Part shown: positions 35,394 through 46,360 of the stretch, piece after piece
Numbering within the stretch: the first letter of the stretch is position 1
How the letters are laid out: each line of letters starts with the position of its first letter
Source: Simmondsia chinensis
Taxonomy: Eukaryota; Streptophyta; Magnoliopsida; Caryophyllales; Simmondsiaceae
Assembly: GCA_018398585.1 (NCBI GenBank)
Contig: JAGTTD010000015.1
Location: forward strand, 23,827,478-23,891,477
DNA length: 64,000 bases
Direction of reading: 5' to 3'
Program-made: the position numbers and the translations under genes
The notes under the pieces: model-generated
Databases searched by the model: none
Seen by the model: the letters and a program-made list of their open reading frames with translations, nothing else
What the model was told of the DNA's origin: nothing

Positions 35394-36360
35394 ATGAAAA
35401 TACAAAGCAAAAACCAAAAGTGGTACTTGGATAGTGGTTGCTCAAGACACATGACCGGAGATAAATCTAAGTTTACTTCACTAATGCCAAGAAGAGGAAA
35501 TGTCACTTTCGGAGACAATAAGAAAGGAAAAATAATCGGTATTCGTAACGTTGCTTCTAACTCTTCTCCTTGCATTGAAGATGTTTTACTTGTTGAAAGT
35601 CTTAAGCATAATCTTCTAAACATTAGTCAATTACGTGATAAAGGCTATTGTGTGAACTTTGAATCATCTAGATGATAGTTAAACATGCTAAAACAAATGA
35701 AATTTTGCTTGTTGGTCTACGTTGTGAAACTGTCTATATGATTGATCTTGATTATGTAGATTCATTAAAATATTTTAGTGTCTTATAAGAAAATGATCCT
35801 TGGATTTGGCATAGAAGATTTGGACATGCTAGTATGGATTTGATTTCAAAACCTTCAAAAAATGATCTTGTTAGAGGATTACCAAAGCTAAAATTTGAAA
35901 AAGATCATATTTGTGATGCATCTCAATGTGGCAAACAAACTAGATCTACATTCAAACCCAAGAATGTAGTTTCAACATCAAGGCATCTTGAACTCTTACA
36001 TATAGACTTGTTTGGTCCTACTCGTCATTTGAGCCTTGGTGGAAAGCGATTTGGACTTGTGGTTGTTGACGATTATTCTCGTTTTACTTGGGTCCTATTC
36101 CTTTCTCATAAGAGTGAAGCATTTGATAAATTTGAAAAGTTTTGCAAAAAGGTGCAAAACAAAAATGATTTGAAAATTATTTTGGTTAGAAGGGATCATG
36201 GAAGGAAATTTGAAAATGAAGACTTTGAAAATTATTGTGATTACTTTGGAATTAACCATAATTTTTCGGCACCTAGAATTCCTTAACAAAATGGAGTGGT
36301 TGAAAAGAAAAATAAAACGCTTGAAGATTGCCTAAATCATTTTGAGCCAAAGGGTTAATA
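35394..36360 (+). pseudogene. Element C protease and integrase remnant
   Basis: Protease motif WYLDSGCSRHMTGD with intact DSG at 35430-35438. The pre-integrase zinc region reads WHRRFGHASMDLISK and CDASQCGKQTR (about 35808-35945). The integrase core reads LLHIDLFGPTRHLS, VVVDDYSRFTWVLFL, VRRDHGRKF and NGVVEKKN (35995-36310), retaining the three acidic positions. A stop replaces the residue before QNGVVE (36283-36285). Confidence 0.8.
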
Positions 36361-36404
36361 CCACTTGCTACATCTTAAATCGAGCTTTAATAAGGCCAAT
36401 TTTG

Positions 36405-36480
36405 GAGAAGGGGAAGAAGCGGGGTAGAGGAATTGGTCTTGCGATAGCGAAGACATGGTTCATCCTCTAAGAGAGAGTTG
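36405..36480. other. About 75-bp insertion in element C pol
   Basis: Between the blocks RALIRPILEK and TPCELYKDRK, element C carries about 75 bp (about 36408-36483; GC-richer, with GGAAGAAGCGGGGTAGAGG) that element A lacks at 7480-7500. It introduces a stop. No target duplication is visible. The origin is unknown. Confidence 0.55.
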
Positions 36481-36483
36481 AAT

Positions 36484-37790
36484 AAAACACCCTGTGAACT
36501 TTATAAAGATAGAAAAGCAAACATTACATATTTTAAACCTTTTGAATGCCAATGCTTCATTCACAACAACAGCAAAACAAATCTTGGTAAATTTGATCCA
36601 CGAGCTGATGAAGGTATTTTTATTGGATATTCCCTTACAAGTAAAGCATATAAAGTGTGTAATAAAAAGACAGAGGTCATAGAAGAGTCTATACATGTGG
36701 TTTTTGATCAAACTAATGTCTTATCCTCTAGAACAATCAAACCAATAAACATCACACCCTCATCCGAGGAGCAAGAAAAAGATAAACTCAAAGCTCAAAT
36801 GAATGAATCGAAAGGAGATAACCTAAATGTAGAATTCAAAGAGGAAGACTTGCCACGAGATTGGAAATTCTTGAAGGATCACCCAACAAATCAAATCGGT
36901 GATCCCTCCCAAGGTGTAAGAACAAGGCATGCATTAACTGAATATTGTCATCTGACCACATTCATCTCTCTTGAAGAACCCAAGAACATAGAAGAAGCTC
37001 TTAATTATGCAAACCAGATAATGGTAATGGAGGAAGAGCTAAATCAATTCAAGAGAAGTGATGTATGGGAACTTGTGGATAGACCTCAAAATCATCAAGT
37101 CATCAGTACCAAGTGGGTCTATCGCAACAAGAAAGATGAGGAAGGCAACATGGTAAGAAACAAGGCAAGGTTTATAGCTAAAGGCTATAACCAAGAGGAA
37201 GGTATAGACTATGAGGAAACCTTTGCTCACATTGCTAGATTAGAAGCTATGAGACTCTTATGTACATTTGCTTCATTTAAAAAATTTCAAAATTTTTCAA
37301 ATGGATGTAAAAAGTGCATTTTTAAATAGTTTTATTGAAGAAGAAGTTTATATTGAACAACCACCCGGATTTGAGGAGGACAAATTTTTCAACCATGTCT
37401 TTAAGCTCAAAAAGGCTCTCTATGGATTGAAACAGGATCTTAGAGCTTGGTATGAGAGATTGAGTTCCTTTTTAATGCAAAGTGGATTTTCAAGATGAAA
37501 AGTTGACACCACACTTTTTATCAAACACTCTACAAATTACATTCTTATTGTGCAAATTTATATTGATGATATAGTATTTGGTGCTACTAATCCATCTCTT
37601 TGTGAAGAATTTACAAATCTTATGAGTAGGGAATTCGAAATGAGTATTATGGGAGAACTCAACTACTTCCTTGGATTGCAAATCAAGCAAGGCAAGGAAG
37701 GAATTTTCATCAACCAAGCCAAGTACATCAAGGAAACGCTTAAGAAATTTGGCATGAAAAATTCCTAGGCAATTGCAACCCCAATGAGCT
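36484..37790 (+). pseudogene. Element C reverse transcriptase remnant
   Basis: The long frame 36478-37329 covers the pre-RT linker (DEGIFIGYSLTSKAYKVCNK) and the RT start (DVWELVDRPQNHQVISTKWV, ARFIAKGYNQEEGIDYEETF). After a frameshift near 37290 it continues FQMDVKSAFLNSFIEEEVYI and [20 protein letters not shown]. The catalytic box YIDD is intact at 37559-37570, followed by FLGLQIKQGKEGIFI. One stop at 37496 and one frameshift separate the halves. Confidence 0.85.
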
Positions 37791-38499
37791 CAACTCTTAA
37801 GCTAGATATGGATGTAAAGGGTAAAAGGGTGGATAAAAAGCTATATAGAGGTATGATCTTCTTTACCTTACCGCTAGTAGGCCTAATATATTATTTAGTG
37901 TATGCTTATGTGCTAGATTTCAAGCATGTCCTAAGAAATTTCATTTGTGTGCCATGAAAAGAATATTTCGATACCTAGTTGGTACTCCTACCCTAGGCTT
38001 ATTTTATCCTAAATGTGATTTCTTTGATCTAGTTGGACATAGTGATGCAGATTTTGCCGGATACAAAGTAGATCGAAAATCAACCAGTGGAACCTGTCAA
38101 TTTCTTGGTCATGCTTTGGTCTCGTGGTTTAGCAAAAAATAAAATTCTGTTGCTTTATCCACCGCCGAGGCCGAATATATTGCATGTGGAAGTTGTTGTG
38201 CTCAAATGTTGTGGTTAATGCATCAATTAAATGACTATGGCATTCATATTGACCATGCTCCCATAATGTACGATAATGCTAGTGCTATATGCTTAACTAA
38301 AAACCTGGCTCAACATTCAAGAACAAAGCATATTGAGGTTAGACATCATTTTATTCGTGACCATGTGCTTAAGGGAGATGTCATTGTGAAATTTGTTGCC
38401 ACCAATGACCAATTAGTGGACATTTTTACTAAACATCTAGGTGAAGAAATCTTTTGTGATACTAGAACTAGAATTGGCATGTGCAATTTGACTATTTGA
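37791..38499 (+). pseudogene. Element C RNase H remnant
   Basis: Starts after a frameshifted spacer. The blocks are MCAMKRIFRYLVGTPTLGL, HSDADFAGYKVDRKSTSG (first catalytic Asp), STAEAEYIACGSCC (catalytic Glu), YDNASAICLTKN and HIEVRHHFIRDHV, ending GMCNLTI at 38498. One stop interrupts between SWFSKK and NSVALSTAEAE (38140). It is the best-preserved domain in the window. Confidence 0.85.
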
Positions 38500-38629
38500 C
38501 TTTAATTGCTTGCATTCAACATTGAGTTTTAATGCTCAATATCAAATAGGCCCAACGGACCAAGTATTCTTATCGAACTTATGGATATAGAAACTTGGCC
38601 TATTTAAAAAGGGAGGGGGGGGGGGGGGG

Positions 38630-39107
38630 TTCTTTTCAATTAAAAAGAATAATAATAATTAAAAAAACACACACAGAGAAAACAGTATTAGACCAAGAAC
38701 TACTTCTCTTGAATTGTCCTCAAACGTTTTAGGCCAAGTAATGATACTTAATGCATCTTATATAAATGAATTGCTCAGAATTTGAACTACATTTAGTAAT
38801 ATTAATTTGATAAATTATTGTAACAGTTATAAATATAACAAGTATTTATGGTAGTATCAACCACGAAATAGATTATAAACATAATTGTAAGTTGAAAAAC
38901 TAGCATTTAATGGAAAACAGTCCCCAATATAATTAAATGGGTAATCCGCGGGTTACCCATTTAATAGTTGGGTTGGTTAAGGATTGAGCGTTCCTAAGCC
39001 GTTTAATAAACGGGTCGGGTTCAAGTTTACCCCATTTCTAAGAACCCTCACATAGCACGAACACGAACACGACACGACACGACACATTTGCCAACCCTAT
39101 ATGGAAA
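38630..39107. mobile_element. Probable hAT-type element end fragment
   Basis: The right part (about 38930-39097) has the look of a hAT MITE end: inverted it starts TAGGGTTGGCAAATGTGTCG, with GTGTCGTGTCGTGTTCG repeats and ACCCGACCCGTTTA. No matching left end or 8-bp duplication was found. The first 300 bp after the 15-G run are plain AT-rich DNA with nothing recognised. Confidence 0.4.
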
Positions 39108-39665
39108 CTGTTAGGAATTTTACAACAAATAATACCTTCTAGGATACTGGTTGTTAGAACCACCCACGAATCATCGAAAATTAAATCGAAATACAAACAT
39201 AATAAAGGGACTGGGGGGGAAATTTAGACACTGAAATTTACGCAGTTCAGCCGAAGCCTACATCCACGGAGGGGGAGCAACATAAATTTCACTATAAGAT
39301 ATGAGGTATTACAACACAATCTTACACTCACACTCTACCTCCCACTATTTAGACTACATTTTTAACCCTTGCTTTTCACCCCTACAAAACCATAGTACAA
39401 GAGATTTTATTTTTAGGCCTCTACATTTATAACTCCCGACAATCCAAGAGTCACCATCATTTGGCACCAATAAATCCAATCATGAATTGACGGTTTTAGG
39501 ATACCATCAGTCTCCAACCATAACAAAAGCGAGGTTTCACAAATGTTTAGTAACACGCCGCAGCTGTCTTCTAATATAATGACTAGTTCAAAATCTTTTA
39601 TGCTCCCTAATAGCCATTATTTATTCCATGATGTTTACGTTCTTAGTGGCGTCATATTGTCCTGC
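39108..39665 (-). repeat. Decayed Copia-like LTR, minus strand
   Basis: Plus-strand start TGTTAGGAATTTTAC corresponds to a minus-strand LTR end. A block reading GTGGATGTAGGCTTCGGCTG on the minus strand (39249-39268) is a characteristic transcribed-region motif of Copia LTRs. A related motif occurs at 56571-56590. No primer site or coding part is attached, and the far end (about 39665) is a guess. Confidence 0.45.
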
Positions 39666-39689
39666 ATTATTTGGTCTACTTTAAAGTGT

Positions 39690-40120
39690 AAATGAGTCGA
39701 GGTGAATTTGAGCTTGTTAGGCTCGAGGCTTGAGGCTAGACTCGCCAACATTTTACCTAGCCCAAATTGAGCTCGGGTTTGGTTAAGCTCAAGCCTTGCT
39801 AGACAAACCTTGGGTGAACCTTGGTTTGTTTATGGACGTAGGATTGTTAAGACGCATTTGGGCTCAAAGCTCGACTTATTGAGGCTCAAACATTGTCTCA
39901 TTAAGGCACAATTAAGCTTAAACATAGCTTCAGGCTTGCTCATTAAGGCTCATTTAGAGTCACATCTTGACCAAGCTTGGGCTCTATTGACTTAGCTAAA
40001 AGAACTGGCTTATAGAGCTTGAAACGCATGAGCCTTTCGAGTTGAATGACATATTGCCTCACGAGTCCTCATGAATTGGCTTGGTATACCCCTGGTTTGG
40101 CTTGGGTGCAGTCATGTCGT
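39690..40120. repeat. GCTCAAG/GAGCTTG-rich degenerate repeat
   Basis: About 430 bp dense in AGGCTCGAG, GCTCAAGC and TTGAGGCTC words without clear period or ends. Similar word use appears in the interior of the TIR element near 21 kb and at 56690-56830. It is likely the decayed body of small DNA elements. Confidence 0.4.
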
Positions 40121-40592
40121 TGATCTTAGGCTATATATTGTAATAACATAATCATGAACTTCCAAGGAAAATCGGAGTTTTTATATTGAATTGAATTTAT
40201 TTCTTTCACAGTCTCTACTAAATATTGAATTGAATGCAATTCAGTACAAACACAACGTTGTTATGTAATGACGTTTACGTACAGAATCTAGTGAAAATAA
40301 AGGCTCGTATCTGAATAAAATGAACTGTACAGCTGGTGTTGATGCATATGGTTGTTACATTACCATATGTGTTTGTAATGCATATGCAATGTACTTCGAT
40401 TTCTTGTACATTAAACGCTGTTTATGCTTCCTAAAGAAATCCAGTGTGATTATCGCGAGCCATTATCTGACATTCATAAAACCCTGTTCCCAGGACATCA
40501 TAATTGTGATAGAAATGTGAGTGCAATCAGCAATTTTATTCTATGGTGGGAGAGTATCCGTATCGGTTTACACTTCTTTTTTTGGTCTTCAG
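40121..40592. other. Host flank upstream of the MYB-CC exon, probably intron
   Basis: No repeat recognised. The last part is U-rich and ends TTTTTTTGGTCTTCAG, a good plant 3' splice site, just before the MYB-CC coding block. A GTGAGT donor-like site lies at 40517-40522, which would make a 76-nt intron, but the frame before it is not a recognisable MYB-CC exon. Confidence 0.4.
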
Positions 40593-40637
40593 ATACAAAG
40601 AAATCTAGAGCTACAGATAGAAGAGCTAGGGAGATAC
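40593..40637 (+). pseudogene. MYB-CC (PHR1-like) transcription factor exon, 5' half
   Basis: After the splice acceptor ending at 40592 the frame reads IQRNLELQIEELGRY. It matches the start of the MYB-CC coiled-coil domain, whose family form is VQRNLQLRIEEQGKY and which in these genes begins at an exon boundary. MYB-CC proteins are nuclear DNA-binding factors; PHR1 relatives act in phosphate signalling. The coding block stops at 40637, where chromovirus J begins, and resumes in frame at 46274. The MYB DNA-binding exons were not found upstream, so it is a gene fragment or a gene whose other exons lie outside recognisable range. Confidence 0.7.
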
Positions 40638-41039
40638 TGTTAGCTTCCAATTCAGATTGAAAGGCTAGCCTTGTAGAAGAAAGAGTTGAGATGAGAAGAG
40701 AAATGAAAGGGGATGAGAAATAGAGAAGGAGATGAGAAGAGAGAGAGAAATTCTAAAGGAAAATCTGAATTTTATTGATTGAATGAAGAAATTACATGCT
40801 TAGAGCTCATTTATACAAGATTAGAAACAATGAACCTAGCCAACTAACTCTAACCGACTCCAATAGCTTTTGGCGCCAAAATTACAACAGCCGCCAGGTT
40901 TGACCTGTGCTTGACTCCAACCGACCAGCCAAGGCGCCAAACCCACCTAACTGACATTTGAATACATGACCAACACCACAATGGAGACAATACCGAATTA
41001 CAACCAGATATTACAACTAAAATCTAATGAATCATAACA
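40638..41039 (-). repeat. Element J 3' LTR
   Basis: 402 bp with TG...CA ends, TGTTAGCTTCC to ATCATAACA in plus-strand reading. On the minus strand the tract CGGAGGGAA (41040-41048) lies directly upstream as the polypurine primer. Confidence 0.9.
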
Positions 41040-41068
41040 TTCCCTCCGTCTTGAGAAACTTCTTGTCC

Positions 41069-42432
41069 TCAAGGAGTAAAATTAGGGAATTGGCTCTTCA
41101 AGAAGTTGTAATCTTTCCAAGTCACAAAGCTCTTGTTCAAATTGCACCATTGCACCAATACTTCTTGCAACGCACCATGTTCCACCTGCATTGTTCTTCG
41201 TGCCTTGACAGCAGCAGGTTGCAGTAGCAGCATACCGTTAGTTCCTGCTTCAGGTGGCTCCCGTGCAATCTCAGTCCCCCTCTTGACCTGCTTTTTAAGT
41301 AGAGAGACATGAAACACCGGGTGAATGTATGAATGTGAAGGTAAGTCAAGCTTGTATGCAACGTTGCCAATTTTCTCCAAGATTTTGTATGGGCCAAAGA
41401 AACGAGCACTTAGCTTGAAATTTCTCCTGATAGCCAAAGAAGACTGTCTATACGGTTGTAATTTAAGGTAGACCGTGTCTCCAACTTCATAGCTTTTGTC
41501 TACCCTCTTTTTGTCTGCATAAAATTTCCTTGGTGCCCGAGCTTGTTGGAGATTATCTTTAAGTACTTGCAAGATCTGCTTCCTCTGCTGCACTAGATCA
41601 CCTGCTGCAGAATCAGTAGCTCCCGGCTGTTGAAGCATCATTGGAGAAGGAGGAGGATAGCCATACAAGGCTTGGAAAGGTGAAGTGCCAATGGATGCAT
41701 GAAAGTGAGTGTTGAACCAACACTCCGCCAAAGAAAGCCAATGATTCCACTCCCTAGGCCATAAGAAGACCATACTCCGGAGGTATTGCTCCACGCATTG
41801 GTTGACACGTTCGGTTTGGCCATCCGTTTGAGGATGATAAGAGGAACTAAGTGCCAACCCATCAATTTGAACAACTCCCTCCAAAATGTGCTTGTGAAGA
41901 TCTTATCTCGATTCGAAACAATGGATTAAGGCAATCCATGTAACTTGTAGATGTTGTCAAGAAAGATTCTTGCCAATTTTTCAGCGGTAACAGGTCGAGC
42001 AAGAGTAATGAAATGGCTATATTAGGTGAAACGATCCGCTACCACCCATATGACTTCCTTGCCTTTAGACCTTGGCAATCCCTCAATGAAATCCATGCTA
42101 ATGTTGATCCATGCTCCATCCGGAATGGGAAGGGGTTGAAGAAAACCCTTGTGATGATGATCTCCCAATTTGGTCTGTTGACATACCTCACAAGCCTTAA
42201 CATACTCACTCACTTCCTTTTTCAAGCTTGGCCAACTAAAGTAAGCTTTGACCCTTTGATAAGTGCCTTCTATACCAGCATGATCCCCCCAAGCTGCATC
42301 ATGAGAGGCTTGTATAATCTGGTCCCTCAATCTAGTAGCAGATCCAACATACAACCTGCCATGAACTCTGATCAAACCTCTTTGTACTGATATACTAGTT
42401 GCACTTTCATTCTTCTTTCCTGCATTCTTCAT
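41069..42432 (-). pseudogene. Element J integrase and chromodomain-like tail
   Basis: The zinc-binding part contains HDAAWGDHAG and CEVCQQTKLGDHHH. The core starts SMDFIEGLPRSKG with the first Asp and reads WVVADRFT before a stop near 42026. The next frame (41884-41069) continues SSYHPQTDGQTERVNQCVEQ, supplying the final Glu, then HPVFHVSLLKKQV and an end region EVLVQWCNLNKSFVTWKDYN, which is the chromodomain-like end of this lineage. The middle of the core (between 42026 and 41884) is broken. Confidence 0.85.
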
Positions 42433-43908
42433 AAGGGCAGCGGGCTACACACTCTTGGGCAAAACAATCACCCTCATATGTCTTATAAATCTTTTCCATC
42501 CATGAAGGAACCACCACGGCTGTGGCACTGCAGTACCGAACTTCAGCATCCTCAAATTTTCTGGACAAAGCATCGGCTGCAGCATTCTTCTTGCCCCTTC
42601 TATACTCAATGTCATAATCAAGGCCAAGCATCTTCATTAGGCCCTTCTTTTGTATTCTCGTCACAATCTTTTGCTTAAGGAGATGCTTGAGGCTTTGGTG
42701 ATCATATGTTGATATAGCTTGATGCTTGAGACTAAGAGCTTGAATCAAATAAGCAATTGGCCTTCCATGTTGAGAAAGAACAGCTCCAATACCTGAACCG
42801 CTTGCATCTGTCTCCAACACAAAGCTCTCTTCAAAATTTGGCATTGCCAACGCAGGTGCAGCACACATAGCTGACTTAGGAGCTTCAAAAGCAGCTTGAG
42901 ACTTCTCTGTCCATAAGAAAGCATCCTTTTTTAGGAGTTCTATTAAAGGTTTGGCAATAGAACCATAACCTTTAATGAATTTCCTATAATACCTGGTCAA
43001 ACCCAAAAAACCTCTCAATTGCTTCAAGGTTATTGGAATTGGCCAATCTTGCATCACTTGGACCTTATTAAGGTCAGTGGAAACTCCTTCTTTAGAGATG
43101 ACATGGCCCAATATTCGAGCTTGGTCTGAGCAAAAGAACATTTGGACAACTTAGCAAAGAACTTGTGTTGCCGCATCACCACAAAGACTTGTCTAAGGTG
43201 AGTGAGATGATCTTCATAAGAGGAGCTATAAATCAGTATGTCATCGAAGAAAACGAGCACAGATCTTCTCAAGAAAGGCTTGAAAACATCATTCATTGTT
43301 GCTTGAAAAGTGGCCGGAGCATTTGTTAGGCCGAAAGGCATAACAACAAACTCGAAATGCCCATGATGAGTCTGAAAAGCAGTCTTGTATATATCCGGCT
43401 CAAGAACTCTTTGTCTCAAATCAAGCTTAGAGAAGAAGCATGCTCCATATAACTCGTCAGGCAAATCATCTATGACGGGAATGGGAAACTTATCCTTCAC
43501 TGTCAAGGCATTCAATTGTCGATAATCGATGCACATTCTAGCCGAGCCATCTTTCTTCTTCACAAGGATCACAGGTGAAGCAAAAGGACTATGGCTTGGA
43601 CTAATGAAACTCATGTGAAGTAACTCCTCAACTTATCTCTCAATTTCTGTCTTTTGGCCATGAGCATAGCGGTATGGCCTAATCTTGACCGGATCAGCAT
43701 TTGCACGAAGAGGAATGGCATGGTCCACACTCCTTTGAGGAGGAAGGCTCTTTGGTTGCTCAAAAATGTCCTCAAACTCTTCAACCAAGGCCTGGACTTT
43801 TGGCTTGATGTCCTGCTGCAGCTCAACAGAGGAGATCACAAACAAATGCCCGAGCCACTGTACTGCCTTCTTCTTAATTCCACTTTGTAGTCGTTTAGCA
43901 TCAATCAA
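42407..43908 (-). pseudogene. Element J reverse transcriptase and RNase H
   Basis: RT blocks are [56 protein letters not shown] and the catalytic [10 protein letters not shown] (FFDD at 43251-43240). RNase H follows: KKDAFLWTEKSQAAFEAPKS, VLETDASGSGIGAVLSQHG, then AISTYDHQSLKHLL. In relatives about 25 residues containing the YEKEL glutamate motif separate AIST.. from DHQSLK, so an in-frame deletion near 42710 removes an active-site residue. A frameshift splits RT at about 43100. Confidence 0.85.
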
Positions 43909-44146
43909 CTTGAGCTGAGCTTCCTCTTATATGCCTTGCCGAGAGACTTTAGTGCCATGAACCTCAAATGTCACGGTCATTTTATCAAAATCAAACACTA
44001 CCGGATTGAAGGTTCTCATCCAATCCACACCTAGCACCATGTCACAACCTCCCAAAGGAAGAACTCTAAAATCAAAGGTGAATTGATGATCTTGCATAGA
44101 CCATGGAAATGCTAGGCACTTGTTTTGAGTTGTTGGGGAATTGCCA

Positions 44147-45829
44147 TCAAGCCACCATAACCGCCAATGGGTGAGTCTTTGTCACTTCATGCCTCACTTT
44201 CTTAATCAACTTGGGATCAACAAAACTATGTGTGCTCCCACTATCAATAAGAACAATGGTAGAGGTTTTACCAGCCTTGCCTCTGATTCTAATGGTATTA
44301 TGAGCTCCACTCCCGTTCAATGCCTTCATTGATATCTCAACTTCATCATCTAGCAGTTCATCTTGTGAAGAGGAGTCGAAACTGTCTTCCTCAGCCTCTG
44401 AATTTTCACTGCCAGAAACAACACCAGCACAGGACCCCCTTACATACATTACTGCCTGAGATTTGCACCTATGACCAGGCTGATATGGTTGGTTACAATG
44501 AAAGCATAGCCTCACTGAACTCTTGTCAACAGCACGCTTGAATCTGGAGCCTAATTGTTCCTTCTGCTGTGGTCTGGAATAATTGCCTTTGAACTTGTTC
44601 TTATCACTTGTTTGGACTAAAGTAGCTTCAATCAACTTCGCCTTGTTGTAATCACTGGACAATGTCTTAGGACCAGTGGCTTTCACCATATTCTTGATCC
44701 TTGGCTTCAATCCACTCACAAAACAAGAGACATAATAGGATTCTGCATCACCCGGTGCAATGGATAGGACTAACAACAAATTAGCTCATAAATTCTCAAA
44801 TCTGATCATATACTCCCTCACGATTGAGGTTTGGGACAACTTGTTAAAGCTATCCACAACATCAGTTGACTCATCTTCTCCATAACGTTCACACATTTCT
44901 TCTACGAATTGGCTCCAAGAAAGATTAGGTTTGCTCTTCAACAAACTATAATACCATACCTCATGGTCACCATATAAATGTACTACAGCTAGCTGAAGCT
45001 TTTCATCTTCATGTATGTTATAATACTGAAAATACCGATCACATCTTCTTAACCAAGATTCCGGTTGTTTACCATCAAAAGGATCTATCTCCACTCTTGG
45101 CTGCCTGTAAGTACCACTCCTGCCACCAGATGAGTTGTCATTGCTCTCTGATCTATGCTAAAATTGTCGATCAGGAGGTCTATCTGGATGCTCGAGCTCA
45201 TCATCTGCAATTTTGTGAAGCAAAACAGAATTCTACTGCCTGGAATTGTAATATGCATTCAAGCCATTTGATCTGTAATGAGCTTGTCCTGAGGCACGAT
45301 CCTGATTTTCTGCAGCAATTTCAAGTTGTGTAGGTTGATTCTCAGCTGATCTGACGTGAATTGAAGGTCCTGCATCAGATTGTAACATTGGAGATTTTCC
45401 TTGAGTCCTAACCAGACTTTTAGTTCTGTCAACATTATTTTGCTACTGATCCACTTCAACCAGTTGAAAGATCTGACTAGCTGACTTAAGGATTGCGTTA
45501 ATTGAGGATTCTCCTTGCTTATTAACCTACTCCTGCAATTGCCCAAGCTTCACCTCAATTTGTTGCAAACGGTCTTCCTTATTTGCATCCTTTTCCAACA
45601 ATAATGTCAAAATTTGATCCATTTTGTTGTTTAAGTCCTGAAGATGATCAGTAGTTAAGTAATGAGGTCCAGTTTTAGTATTTGCACCAGCTTCCTCAGC
45701 ATGAATTGCATCAGAACCTGCAACTGCAGCAGCATAAGTCCCCTCCGGACCAGGTGCATTTGCTCCACCAGCTCCAGATCTAGTTCTTACACCATCGGTC
45801 ATGATTTTCTTTATTTTTGCCAGCCTCAA
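44147..45829 (-). pseudogene. Element J gag and protease
   Basis: Gag begins near 45799 (MTDGVRTRSGAGG) and continues with a coiled-coil DHLQDLNNKMDQIL. The gag core FDGKQPESWLRRCDRYFQYY lies at 45094-44786, with stops between blocks. A knuckle CFHCNQPYQPGHRC at about 44513-44472 has the PGHRCK form common in plant chromoviruses. The retropepsin motif LIDSGSTHSFVDPKLIKKV follows near 44250-44190. Confidence 0.85.
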
Positions 45830-45852
45830 TCAATCAATTGATTGCTTGAACC

Positions 45853-45867
45853 AGCTCTGATACCAAT
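45853..45867 (-). promoter_or_regulatory. Element J primer-binding site
   Basis: On the minus strand ATTGGTATCAGAGCT follows the LTR end GCTAACA. It contains a perfect TGGTATCAGAGC initiator-Met match. Confidence 0.9.
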
Positions 45868-46268
45868 TGTTAGCTTCCAATTCATATTGAAAGGCTAACC
45901 TTGTAGAAGAAAGAGTTGAAATGAGAAGAGAAGTGAAAAGGGATGAGAAATAGAGAAGCAGATGAGAAGAGAGAGAGAAATTCCAAAGGAAAATCTGAAT
46001 TTTATTGATTGAATGAAGAAATTACATGCTTAGAGCTTGTTTATACAAGATTAGAACATTGAACCTAGCCAACTAACTCTAATCAACTCCAACAGCTTTT
46101 GGCCCCAAAATTACAGCAGCCGCCAGGTTTGACCTGTGCTTGACTCCAACCGACCAGCCAAGGCGCCAAACCCACCTAACTAACATTTGAATACATGACC
46201 AACACCACAATGGAGACAATACCGAATTATAGCCAGTTATTACAACTAAAATCTAATGAATCATAACA
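45868..46268 (-). repeat. Element J 5' LTR
   Basis: 401 bp, nearly the same as 40638-41039. The purine-rich GAAAGAGTTGA..GAAGAGAGAG block is shared. TG...CA ends. Confidence 0.9.
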
Positions 46269-46360
46269 AATACCTCTGGATGATGTTTGAGAAGCAGTGC
46301 AAACAAAACTTGCCAAAGTTTGACAAAAAGCCCAACCCTAAAGCTGATTGTGGATGCTGA
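46269..46360 (+). pseudogene. MYB-CC exon, 3' half
   Basis: After the duplicated target site the frame resumes at 46274 with LWMMFEKQCK, then a lysine/proline-rich tail (KFDKKPNPKADCGC) and a TGA at 46358-46360. LxMMFEKQCK is the continuation of the MYB-CC coiled coil in PHR1-like proteins. The split codon context (GGGAGATAC before, CTCTGG after) restores a continuous reading frame once the element and its 5-bp duplication are ignored, so the exon was open at the time of insertion. Confidence 0.7.

Larger units (their letters stand above)
32133..38629 (+). mobile_element. Element C: SIRE-type Copia element lacking its 3' LTR
   Basis: Plus-strand Copia of the same family as element A and better preserved. 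5' LTR 32133-33621, primer site, gag, protease, integrase, RT, RNase H, then a short 3' stretch that ends in a 15-G run at 38615-38629. The non-coding 3' region and 3' LTR are absent. It inserted into the LTR of element F. Coding frames contain about a dozen stops or shifts, so it is not active. Confidence 0.85.
40638..46268 (-). mobile_element. Element J: Ty3/Gypsy chromovirus inserted in a MYB-CC exon
   Basis: 5.6-kb minus-strand element with LTRs 40638-41039 and 45868-46268, an initiator-Met primer site beside the right LTR, and a polypurine tract beside the left. Order on the minus strand: gag with zinc knuckle, protease, RT, RNase H, integrase, chromodomain-like C terminus, as in chromoviruses. 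Flanks GATAC (40633-40637) and AATAC (46269-46273) make a target duplication with one mismatch. About 19 differences between the 400-bp LTRs by eye indicate moderate age. Each domain is still readable, but stops and a deletion in RNase H make it inactive. Confidence 0.9.

Noticed and set aside
38630..39107. Continuation of the element F LTR after element C
   Set aside because: Only a CAATTAAA-type word is shared with the expected continuation at 22963 onwards; no further alignment.
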